From NCBI RefSeq assembly GCF_900108955.1, contig NZ_FNYA01000008.1, forward strand, positions 62,001 to 126,000: a DNA stretch of 64,000 nucleotides, given 5' to 3'. The notes beneath the pieces are model-generated. The model made no database searches and was not told where the DNA came from. It worked only from the letters and a program-made list of their open reading frames with translations. Every line of letters begins with the position of its first letter. Positions within the stretch are counted from its first letter, which is position 1. This stretch comes from Flavobacterium terrigena. GTDB taxonomy: Bacteria > Bacteroidota > Bacteroidia > Flavobacteriales > Flavobacteriaceae. A program made the position numbers and the translations under genes. Shown here in pieces: positions 23,307 to 30,822 of this stretch.

Positions 23307-25448
23307 ATGAAAATTGATATTCATACACATACAAAAAAAGTAAAACAAGGTGATTCTTTAAATCGTAATGTTAGTGTTGATAAATTTACTGATATTATCA
23401 AAGAAACAGACGTAAAAATTTTAGCAATAACAAATCATAATCACTTTGACCATTTACAATATATTCAATTCAAAAATAATGTTGATGGAATTTGTCATAT
23501 TTGGCCAGGTGTAGAGTTTGATATAATTGAAGATGAACGTAGGGCACATTTAATTGTTATAGTTAACCCGAAAAACTCTCAAGAATTTAGTAATAAAATT
23601 AATGAATTAATTGGGACTACTTCAGCAGATTTGTTTACTATAAGTATTGATGAAGTTGTTAGTAATTTTGATGATTTAGACCCAATTTATATAGCTCATT
23701 ATCATTCAAAAAAACCTGACTTAATAGATAAAGATATTGATAAACTTATAAGTTTAGTTTCTAATAATAAAAGAGTTTTAAAAGAAGCTTCAAACTCAGT
23801 GTCTGCTGGTATTTATGTAAATCATGGTCATAATTCTATTCATGGTTCTGATGTTCAAAATTGGGACAACTACATTCAAGACTCTAAAAACTTACCTGAA
23901 TTAAGATTGCCAGTTGAAAGCTTCGAACAATTTTGTTTATTATTAGATAAAGATGAAGCTACAATCAAGACAATTCTTGACCAAAAAACAAAAGAATCTA
24001 TACAAATTAATCCTTTTGGAATTGCAGAACTAATAGAGGTTGATATATATAATGATATTAATATAATTTTTGGTTCAAAAGGTACAGGGAAAACCGATAT
24101 TTTAAAAGAACTTTCAACTTATTATAATGGGAAAGGATTTAAAACAGAAGTTTATGAGTCAAATTCTAAAAGACTTGAAGATGTTTTTGATTTAAAAGGA
24201 AATCAATTATCAATTGATGTTGAGAATTTAGGAATTGAAAATTGTACAAACGAATTTTCAGCACTTAGAAGCGCTTCTGAAAAAGGAGTAACAAGTTTGT
24301 CAAATTATTTGAGATATTATTCAGCTGAAGCTAAAAATAAGATATCACAAAGTATTAAAATAAATCATTTTACACTTCTAGATGAAAACTCTTCAAAAAG
24401 AAGTTTTGAAGATGTAAAAGGTAATATTAATAAGTTTAGTGAATTTAAAAGGTATTATAATGAAGATGTAAAACTAAAAGAAATTGTTGATGAGGAACTT
24501 TTATTAGAATTAGATAATGTTATTACAAGAATATTAGAAAAAATAAATTTAGAATCTGATAAGCGTTTTATTGATTTTAAAAGCATTAGTTTTTTTAATA
24601 AATTAGTACAAGTATTTGTTTCTGAAATATCAAAAAAGACTGGTCAGCCTGAAAAACCAACTAGTACTGGCTTTTACGAATACTCTAGTAATAGGATAGC
24701 AATAGAAAAAGATGTAAAAAAAATAAGAGAAAATATTTTAAAATCAATTGAACCTATAGTTGATGAAGTTGGAAACTTGGGTGAAAAAGGAATAATGTTT
24801 TGTCAAACTAATTTACAAATTCAAAATGGTATAATTTCAGATTCTGATTACAAGCATATCCAATGTAAAACAAAAACTCCACAGAAATCAGTTGCTGGGC
24901 AAATTGAATCTATTTCAAAACACATTTATGAAAATACATTATTTGAAAAAATTGATGAGCTTAAAAAAATTGAAGGGGCAGAAACTGTAACTTCAGTATC
25001 AGATTTAATACTATTTTATAAACATTTTACTTTAGATGGTAGAGTGTACACACCATCAAATGGTGAATCTTCTATGGTTTTATTACATAATGAGCTGATG
25101 ATTGATAAAGAAATTTATTTAATTGATGAGCCTGAAAAAAGTTTAGGTAATGACTATATTAGTGAAGTAATAGTGCCTTTATTAAAGGAAAAAGCAAAAA
25201 GCGGAAAAAAAGTAATTATAGCAACACACGATGCAAATATCGCTGTTAGAACATTGCCATATAATTCAATTTATCGTGAACATGATATTAATGGATATTA
25301 CACTTATTCAGGAAATCCATTTACAAATAGCTTAATTTGTAATTCTAGCTTAAAACCAAATTTAGATTGGAAATTAATTAGTATGAAAACATTAGAGGGT
25401 GGTAAATCTGCTTTCGGAGAAAGAGGAAAAATCTATGGAAATACATAA
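23307..25448 (+). CDS. PHP-domain ATPase, TrlF-like
   Basis: A 713-aa protein. Residues 1-240 form a PHP phosphoesterase domain: MKIDIHTHT (H6, H8), ITNHNHFDH (H44, H46), WPGVEFD, IAHYHSKKPD, VNHGHNSIHGSD. They are joined to an ABC/SMC-type ATPase: Walker A GSKGTGKT at 256-263, a charged helical middle, Walker B IYLIDEPEKS (D607, E608) and H-loop ATHD (H641). This matches the TrlF-like PHP-AAA architecture, whose members recur in mobile elements and defence islands. A nucleic-acid or nucleotide phosphodiesterase powered by the ATPase is the likely activity. Its 3' end overlaps the next gene by 14 bases. Confidence 0.82.
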   Translation: MKIDIHTHTKKVKQGDSLNRNVSVDKFTDIIKETDVKILAITNHNHFDHLQYIQFKNNVDGICHIWPGVEFDIIEDERRAHLIVIVNPKNSQEFSNKINELIGTTSADLFTISIDEVVSNFDDLDPIYIAHYHSKKPDLIDKDIDKLISLVSNNKRVLKEASNSVSAGIYVNHGHNSIHGSDVQNWDNYIQDSKNLPELRLPVESFEQFCLLLDKDEATIKTILDQKTKESIQINPFGIAELIEVDIYNDINIIFGSKGTGKTDILKELSTYYNGKGFKTEVYESNSKRLEDVFDLKGNQLSIDVENLGIENCTNEFSALRSASEKGVTSLSNYLRYYSAEAKNKISQSIKINHFTLLDENSSKRSFEDVKGNINKFSEFKRYYNEDVKLKEIVDEELLLELDNVITRILEKINLESDKRFIDFKSISFFNKLVQVFVSEISKKTGQPEKPTSTGFYEYSSNRIAIEKDVKKIRENILKSIEPIVDEVGNLGEKGIMFCQTNLQIQNGIISDSDYKHIQCKTKTPQKSVAGQIESISKHIYENTLFEKIDELKKIEGAETVTSVSDLILFYKHFTLDGRVYTPSNGESSMVLLHNELMIDKEIYLIDEPEKSLGNDYISEVIVPLLKEKAKSGKKVIIATHDANIAVRTLPYNSIYREHDINGYYTYSGNPFTNSLICNSSLKPNLDWKLISMKTLEGGKSAFGERGKIYGNT

Positions 25449-25734
25449 AGCAATAATTGAAAGAAATACTGCGGAAGCAACATTAAAACTATTAGTTGGT
25501 ACAGATGAATTAAATATTGTTCTAACTGATGATAAACCTAATGAGGTCAAATCAGTTTTTAATAAACTTTTGTTACATTTAAAAAATGGAGAATTTGAAT
25601 TTGAATTAACGGATGATAAAGAAGATTTGTATTTTCATATTTGTAAAGAATACATAATACAACTTAATTCTGAGCTAAAAAGTACTTATACAGAACTTAG
25701 AGATAATGGATTGTTAAATGAATCATTATTATAG
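25435..25734 (+). CDS. small protein translationally coupled to the TrlF-like ATPase
   Basis: A 99-aa acidic alpha/beta protein (MEIHKAIIERNTAEATLKLLVGTDELNIVL...). The ATG at 25435 lies inside the last codons of the ATPase gene, a 14-base overlap that indicates translational coupling and so a partner in the same complex or pathway. An earlier ATG at 25399 would overlap more and is less likely. No family is recognised. A long hairpin covers its stop codon. Confidence 0.75.
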   Translation: MEIHKAIIERNTAEATLKLLVGTDELNIVLTDDKPNEVKSVFNKLLLHLKNGEFEFELTDDKEDLYFHICKEYIIQLNSELKSTYTELRDNGLLNESLL

Positions 25735-25767
25735 TTGTTTTGATTTATTTTTAATCAAAACAACTAT
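25731..25767 (+). terminator. 15-bp perfect hairpin at the end of the TrlF-like operon
   Basis: ATAGTTGTTTTGATT pairs perfectly with AATCAAAACAACTAT, with loop TATTTTT. It includes the stop codon of the small gene. Only TGTTTT follows, so termination may be partial. Confidence 0.6.
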
Positions 25768-25854
25768 AATGTTTTATTAATATTTAATCTATACTTTAAA
25801 TTTGTTTCTTAATAATAATTGAAGTTTATTGAGTTCTATTAACTAACAATTTTG

Positions 25855-27261
25855 TTAAAATTTTAATAGATTAAGTTCTTCAAGTCTTATAGCCATTGCT
25901 TCAATTGAAACGTTGAAAGTTTTTGATAAAGAGTTAAAGTGTTTTCCATCAAAACTTTCAGATGAGGATAATTTTCTTGATAAACCTCTAAGGTCTTTAC
26001 ATTCTGTTGTTAAATCACTTACTCTACGACCACCAAATTTGAATGAAGAATCTTCATCTATTATAAAAATATCTTTTCCGAATCTTGATTCAAATTCTAT
26101 ATTAACCCACTTTGTAGGCATTAAAAAGTAAGTTGCAAATTTATCGGCTTCGAATTCTACTTTATCACGCTTTCCTTTTGTTTCAATAAAATCTGAAGGT
26201 ATATCTCTGTGTAAAATAGATTGTTTATGTAGAATTGCATGACCTAATTCATGAGCAGCTGTAAATTTTTTGACATTATCAGGATAAATGTTTGAGATAG
26301 CAACGATTTTATTGGGTTGGTCAATTATTCCAGCTACTTCTAAAGAATTATCATTATCAGTGTGAACTCCATAACTTGATGACGATATATAATCGTAGCC
26401 CAAAACTTTTTTAAAGATTACATCAGGTTGTAAAATTTCTAAATGACTTTTTGGAGGATTAATTTTCCAAATCAAATGTTTATTTTCCCATATTAATATT
26501 TGTAAATCTCGAACACAATCTTCAATTTCAAAACCCGATGTTGCTTTGTGTTTTTTAATTATTTGATTCACTCCTTCAAATAAAGGAATTTTCTTATTGA
26601 ATTCTTCTTTTAGTACTTCTACTTTAGTATCAATAAGTTGATTTAATTTTTTATAATCGTCATCTAATTTGTTAACTTGATTTACTACATGTTTGGTGTA
26701 TTCATATTCATCACTGTTAAATGAAAGTACGTTAAGTCTGATAATTGCGATGCATCCTGAAATTGCTGAAACCGAACCGCTTAAACCAACTTGAGAATCA
26801 CCTCTTGCAGACTTAAATCCATTATCAAAAACATACGAAGCAATTTCGGCTAATTCTTTACAAAGCAAGGCGATTTCAAAAGGTATATTAATTGAGATTT
26901 TTAAATCTTCAAGCGCTTGTCGTCTTAATTGATTTTTTATAAACTCGTCTTCTTCATTATCTCTAGCAATTCTTGATTTTATGGTTTTGTCAAATTGAAT
27001 AGAATCGCTAACAAATAATTCTGCTAATTTCGGATAAATTCTATTTTCAATTTCATCAAAATATTCTAAAAGTTGAATAATGCAATGAGAATATAAATGT
27101 CTTCTCTTTTCATCACCAGTTAAGCTTATAACAGTTGATATTAGTTTTGCTGAAACCATACCTTGAAAAGCAGCAGCACTTCCAGAACCAGGTTTGTGGT
27201 TTCCTGCTCCAAATTTGTGCATTAATTCATTGACTGTTTTTTCTAGTAAATCTATTTCCAT
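25855..27261 (-). CDS. cyclodeaminase-like / ImmA-IrrE metallopeptidase fusion
   Basis: A 468-aa protein with two parts that are rarely seen together. Residues of about 1-215 match the formiminotransferase-cyclodeaminase C-terminal family (FTCD_C): VNELMHKFGAGNHKPGSGSAAAFQGMVSAKLI, and GDSQVGLSGSVSAISGCIAIIRLNVLS. Residues of about 300-468 are an ImmA/IrrE (DUF955) peptidase with AAHELGHAILHK (H337-E-x-x-H341), then EFEADKFATYFLMP supplying the third metal ligand. ImmA/IrrE proteins cleave XRE-type repressors on stress signals. An XRE gene lies about 700 bp away on the opposite strand. The FTCD_C part may sense a folate-like ligand or simply provide a helical oligomerisation platform. Both domain calls are firm; the link to the XRE protein is inference. 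Confidence 0.8.
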   Translation of the reverse strand: MEIDLLEKTVNELMHKFGAGNHKPGSGSAAAFQGMVSAKLISTVISLTGDEKRRHLYSHCIIQLLEYFDEIENRIYPKLAELFVSDSIQFDKTIKSRIARDNEEDEFIKNQLRRQALEDLKISINIPFEIALLCKELAEIASYVFDNGFKSARGDSQVGLSGSVSAISGCIAIIRLNVLSFNSDEYEYTKHVVNQVNKLDDDYKKLNQLIDTKVEVLKEEFNKKIPLFEGVNQIIKKHKATSGFEIEDCVRDLQILIWENKHLIWKINPPKSHLEILQPDVIFKKVLGYDYISSSSYGVHTDNDNSLEVAGIIDQPNKIVAISNIYPDNVKKFTAAHELGHAILHKQSILHRDIPSDFIETKGKRDKVEFEADKFATYFLMPTKWVNIEFESRFGKDIFIIDEDSSFKFGGRRVSDLTTECKDLRGLSRKLSSSESFDGKHFNSLSKTFNVSIEAMAIRLEELNLLKF

Positions 27262-27399
27262 AAATAATAATATATAAACAAATATAAATAATTGATTATT
27301 AAAAAGTTATATATCAGTAATAATTTTAAATTATATGTTAAATATTATGAAAATTCTAAAAATTATTTTAATAAAAATGCAAGCTTAATAATTTCAATG

Positions 27400-27903
27400 T
27401 TAATCGTTTAGCTTATTTTTTTGACTACTAATTTTGAATTTATACATTAAAAAGGCAGATAATAAAACAAGAATAACTATTATCGCATATAATATTTTGT
27501 TTTCATCATTTTTTTCTTCAAAAGAATAGTTGGTTGAACTATTTGTATTTTCATTCTCAGTTAAATTTAGTCTCTCATCTTTGATACCATTTAGAACTTC
27601 TTTTACTGAACTGTCTTTTATTTTTTGTTTATCAGCAAAAGATAATTTCATAGCTTCAGCTCTTATGGAGTCCTTAATTAACTTTCTTTTATTCTCAGTT
27701 TGATATTGTTTGTTACCACCAATAGATTCAGTTTTTGAATTTCTAGGAATTAGATTCAAGTAACTAGTGTTTGATGGTGCTGGTTGTTCAATATGTGTTG
27801 TTCTTGGAGGAATACTATACCCTCTTTCTTGATAATATTTTTCAGTAATGCTATCCTGACCATAGATAAAAACTGAAAAAAGCATAAATATTAAATTCTT
27901 CAT
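27400..27903 (-). CDS. small tail-anchored membrane protein, unknown
   Basis: A 167-aa protein with an N-terminal signal-like segment (MKNLIFMLFSVFIYG), a polar charged middle rich in S, N, K and E, and one transmembrane helix near the C-terminus (ILYAIIVILVLLSAFLMYKF) with a basic cytosolic tail. The layout is a periplasmic stalk on a single helix. No family is recognised. It is divergent from the XRE regulator, and its promoter carries a palindrome likely bound by that regulator, so it is a candidate effector of that control unit. Confidence 0.7.
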   Translation of the reverse strand: MKNLIFMLFSVFIYGQDSITEKYYQERGYSIPPRTTHIEQPAPSNTSYLNLIPRNSKTESIGGNKQYQTENKRKLIKDSIRAEAMKLSFADKQKIKDSSVKEVLNGIKDERLNLTENENTNSSTNYSFEEKNDENKILYAIIVILVLLSAFLMYKFKISSQKNKLND

Positions 27904-27922
27904 AGTTGATTAGATTTCTATT

Positions 27923-27940
27923 GTAAACATATATGTTTAC
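27923..27940. promoter_or_regulatory. 18-bp perfect palindrome, candidate XRE operator
   Basis: GTAAACATATATGTTTAC is its own complement. It lies between the divergent membrane-protein and XRE genes, just downstream of the minus-strand -7 element at 27949-27956. A bound repressor there would block that transcript. Confidence 0.65.
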
Positions 27941-27948
27941 CTGTAAGA

Positions 27949-27981
27949 CAAATATAAAAATTAATATTGACATCATGTCAA
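27949..27981 (-). promoter_or_regulatory. promoter of the membrane-protein gene at 27903
   Basis: On the minus strand, TTG at 27981-27979, 22-base spacer, TATATTTG at 27956-27949. The start point would fall next to the palindrome at 27923-27940. Confidence 0.6.
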
Positions 27982-28214
27982 TAGATTTACAAGAAATAGA
28001 ATTATACCAAAAACTAATAGGCTTAAAGGTCAAGGAGTTGAGGGTTGCTAGGAATATGTCTCAAAATGACTTAGCGTTCTTGTGTGAATTAGACAAGCAA
28101 AGTATTTCAAGAATTGAGAGAGGAAAAACAAATATTACATTAAAAACTTCTTTAATTTTATCTAAAGCTTTTAATGTTAAAATTTATGATTTTTACAATA
28201 TTGATGTGAAATAG
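27975..28214 (+). CDS. XRE-family HTH regulator
   Basis: A 79-aa protein, essentially one Cro/CI-type helix-turn-helix domain: IGLKVKELRVARNMSQNDLAFLCELDKQSISRIERGKTNITLKTSLILSKAF. I start at ATG 27975 (MSIDLQE); an ATG at 27933 lies inside the palindromic operator and is less likely. Its targets are probably its own divergent region (palindrome at 27923), and it may be a substrate for the ImmA/IrrE peptidase encoded nearby. Confidence 0.88.
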   Translation: MSIDLQEIELYQKLIGLKVKELRVARNMSQNDLAFLCELDKQSISRIERGKTNITLKTSLILSKAFNVKIYDFYNIDVK

Positions 28215-28306
28215 GCTATGGTTAAAAAGCAGCTAAAATGTATGTTTTTAAGCATGTCTTTTTGTAGTTCAAATAAGTAAAAACATTATAACTAAAACGT
28301 AAATTT

Positions 28307-28405
28307 CTAAATTAGAAGAAAAAGTTCTTCATCAATAATTTCTCCTGCATTTTGTTTATGTACTTTTTTAATATAAGTTTTAAAAACTAATTCTTTAATT
28401 TTTTC
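28307..28405 (-). pseudogene. possible gene remnant (C-terminal fragment)
   Basis: An open frame without a start codon reads EKIKELVFKTYIKKVHKQ..., about 33 codons to a TAG, on the minus strand. It is coding-like in composition but too short to identify. It lies at the junction between the element's control genes and the metal cargo and may mark an old insertion or deletion. Confidence 0.25.
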
Positions 28406-28430
28406 TTAAGTGAATATTTAGTTTTCAAAA

Positions 28431-29111
28431 TTAATTAGTAATAAGCAATTGATTTGGGTCAGTATTATTGATATATAAATTACTTGCTATTTTATTGGAT
28501 ATTGTTGTTGTCGTATTTTCAATTTTAATAATTAAAGTATTATCATAGTTTTCACGTTCAATAATTTCTATTATTGTCCCTATAGTAATCTTTTTGTTAT
28601 CCAAAAATTTAAGAAAATGAGAAGATGTGTCTTTAACTCCAACACAAATATATTTTTTATTTAAATCTGCTTCTGAAAGTAATACTTTTTGTGACTCATA
28701 AATAATTCCATCCTGATTAGGTATCGAATCTCCATGAGGATCTAATCTTGGGAAATTTAAAAAAGCATCTAAATGATTAATTAATTTTTCGGACTTAATA
28801 TGTTCTAATTCTTCAGCAATTTCATGAACTTCATCCCAACTAAAATTAAGTTTGTCAACTAAAAATGTTTCCCATAGTCTTTGTCTTCGTATTATTATTT
28901 TTGCTTTATATATACCTAATTCGGTTAAAGTTACTCCTTGATATTTTTCATAATTAATTAGTTCTTTGTTTGCTAATTTTTTTATCATATCTGTTACGGA
29001 TGATGCTTTTGCTTTAACCATATCAGCAATCGCATTTGTGCTAATTTCCTTTGAAGTATTTTCAGATAAGAGATAAATAATTTTTAAATAGTTTTCTTCT
29101 GAAATAGTCAT
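28431..29111 (-). CDS. DtxR/MntR-family metal-dependent regulator
   Basis: A 226-aa protein with the full DtxR architecture: winged helix (MTISEENYLKIIYLLSE...KASSVTDMIKKLANKELINYEKYQGVTLTELG), a metal-binding and dimerisation domain (WDEVHEIAEELEHIKSEKLINHLDAFLNFPRLDPHGDSIP) and a C-terminal FeoA/SH3-like domain. The H-E-I-A-E-E-L-E-H and D-P-H-G residues are ligands in Mn/Fe-sensing relatives. It is divergent from the di-heme/Rieske/porin genes, and the 87-bp gap contains a 20-bp palindrome resembling DtxR-family sites. It probably represses that operon, and perhaps the efflux genes, according to metal supply. Whether it senses iron or manganese cannot be told. Confidence 0.9.
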   Translation of the reverse strand: MTISEENYLKIIYLLSENTSKEISTNAIADMVKAKASSVTDMIKKLANKELINYEKYQGVTLTELGIYKAKIIIRRQRLWETFLVDKLNFSWDEVHEIAEELEHIKSEKLINHLDAFLNFPRLDPHGDSIPNQDGIIYESQKVLLSEADLNKKYICVGVKDTSSHFLKFLDNKKITIGTIIEIIERENYDNTLIIKIENTTTTISNKIASNLYINNTDPNQLLITN

Positions 29112-29163
29112 ATTTTGTCTTTTTACAAAATTACATCAATATTTTAGTTTTTAATAAATTATT

Positions 29164-29183
29164 TTTTTAGTTTTGCCTAAAAA
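29164..29183. promoter_or_regulatory. candidate DtxR-family operator
   Basis: TTTTTAG-ttttgc-CTAAAAA is a perfect 7-bp dyad with a 6-base centre. It overlaps a -7-like TAGTTTTG (29168-29175) 16 bases before the ATG at 29199. The TTAG...CTAA arms are typical of DtxR/MntR-type boxes. Confidence 0.6.
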
Positions 29184-29198
29184 TAATATTTATAACAT

Positions 29199-30380
29199 AT
29201 GAAAAAAATATTTATATTTTTTGTTTTCTGTTTTAGTCTAATCTCATGCGAGACTAGTTATGTAGATATTCCAGCAGATGATGAAATTTTAGATGGACCA
29301 GTTGATGGTTTATCAAATGAAGAATTAGCACGATTTTTAAAAGGTGATGAAGGCTTTGCTGAAGTTTTTACTGGCAATACTGGTTTAGGTTCTGTTTTTG
29401 TAGCATCAAGCTGTATCAGTTGTCATGCAGGTGATGGAAAAGGGCATCCATTTACTACTTTAATTCGTTTTGGACAAATTGACGAAACAGGTAATATGTT
29501 TTTAAACCAAGGTGGACCACAATTACAAAACAGAGCAATGCCAGGATATACTCCAGAACAAATTCCTTTTGGAGCAACATTTGCAAAATTTACACCACCA
29601 GCCAATACTGGTTTAGGATTTTTACAATACTTAACTGATGCTGATATTTTAGCAATGGCTGACCCAGATGATTTAAATGGTGATGGAATTTCTGGTGTTC
29701 CAAATTGGGTTGTACTTCCAAGCTATATTGACCCACAAAGTGCCGCTACACAAGGAGGAAAATACATTGGGCGTTTTGGTAAAAAGGCTGCTGCTTTCAA
29801 TTTACTACATCAAACTGTAAATGCATATAATCAAGATATGGGAATCACATCACTATATTTTCCTATTGATGTTTATACTGGAGAAGAAATTGACCCTGAA
29901 ATTACTACTAGTAAAGTTAATGATGTAGTGTTTTATTTAAAAACTTTAAAAGCACCTGTTCAACGAAACCAAAATGACCCTGAAGTAATTCATGGGAAAA
30001 ATTTATTTAACCAAGTAAATTGTGTTGGTTGTCATAAATCGGATTTAACTACAGGATATTCACCGATTACTGCTTTAGCATTTAAAAACTTTTCACCTTA
30101 TACCGATTTATTATTACACAATATGGGAAGCGGTTTAGATGATGGTTATACTGAAGGAATTGCTAAAACTTACGAATGGAAAACTCCAGCATTATGGGGA
30201 TTAGGACTTTCAGAAAACTCACAAGGTGGTCAATATTTTTTAATGCATGATGGTCGAGCACATAGTATAGAAGAAGCTATTTCTATGCATGGTGGAGAAG
30301 CTACAAATAGTAGAACAGCATTTAATAATCTTTCTCAGGCTGAGAAAAATGCAGTTTTGAAATTTTTAAAATCGTTATAA
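29199..30380 (+). CDS. di-heme cytochrome oxidoreductase-family lipoprotein
   Basis: A 393-aa protein with lipobox (FSLISC, Cys17) and two c-type heme sites, SSCISCH (C72, C75, H76) and VNCVGCH (C275, C278, H279). The C-terminal MHDGRAHSIEEAISMHGGEA segment is characteristic of the di-heme oxidoreductase (DUF1111) family related to MauG/cytochrome c peroxidases. Related proteins are often encoded with imelysin and iron-regulated porins. Here the partners are a Rieske protein (2 bp downstream) and a porin, forming a three-gene operon behind a DtxR-type operator. An outer-membrane or periplasmic electron-transfer role tied to metal acquisition is inferred. Confidence 0.88.
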   Translation: MKKIFIFFVFCFSLISCETSYVDIPADDEILDGPVDGLSNEELARFLKGDEGFAEVFTGNTGLGSVFVASSCISCHAGDGKGHPFTTLIRFGQIDETGNMFLNQGGPQLQNRAMPGYTPEQIPFGATFAKFTPPANTGLGFLQYLTDADILAMADPDDLNGDGISGVPNWVVLPSYIDPQSAATQGGKYIGRFGKKAAAFNLLHQTVNAYNQDMGITSLYFPIDVYTGEEIDPEITTSKVNDVVFYLKTLKAPVQRNQNDPEVIHGKNLFNQVNCVGCHKSDLTTGYSPITALAFKNFSPYTDLLLHNMGSGLDDGYTEGIAKTYEWKTPALWGLGLSENSQGGQYFLMHDGRAHSIEEAISMHGGEATNSRTAFNNLSQAEKNAVLKFLKSL

Positions 30381-30381
30381 G

Positions 30382-30822
30382 ATGAACAGAAAAGATTTTC
30401 TAAAAACATGTGGTTTTGGTTGTTTAGCAACTATTACGGGTATTTCTTTATTGCAAAGTTGTAGCTCTTCACAAGTATTATCGAAAGAAATAAAAGGTTC
30501 TGATATTTTAGTTCCAATTTCCGATTTTGAAACCACTTCAAACGGAAAAACAGAATATAAAAAATATGTCATAATTCAGAATGAAATATTACAATTTCCT
30601 ATTTGCGTTTATAGATTTAATGAGAATGAATACAAAGCTCTATTAATGAAATGTACACATCAAGGTGCAGAATTACAAGTGTATGGAGATAAATTACAAT
30701 GTGCTGCTCATGGCAGTGAATTTAGTAACATTGGAACTGTAGAAAGCGGACCAGCAAACACTGATTTAAGAAACTTCCCCATAACTATTGAAAACAATAT
30801 TTTAAAAATATCATTAAAATGA
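30382..30822 (+). CDS. Rieske 2Fe-2S lipoprotein
   Basis: A 146-aa protein with an N-terminal export signal ending in a lipobox (ISLLQSC, Cys27). Both Rieske cluster motifs are present: CTHQG and CAAHGS, which supply the Cys-His pairs. There is no cytochrome b partner, so this is not a bc1 subunit. It more likely passes electrons to or from the di-heme protein encoded just upstream. The stop overlaps the start of the porin gene by 4 bases, showing tight coupling. Confidence 0.9.
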   Translation: MNRKDFLKTCGFGCLATITGISLLQSCSSSQVLSKEIKGSDILVPISDFETTSNGKTEYKKYVIIQNEILQFPICVYRFNENEYKALLMKCTHQGAELQVYGDKLQCAAHGSEFSNIGTVESGPANTDLRNFPITIENNILKISLK

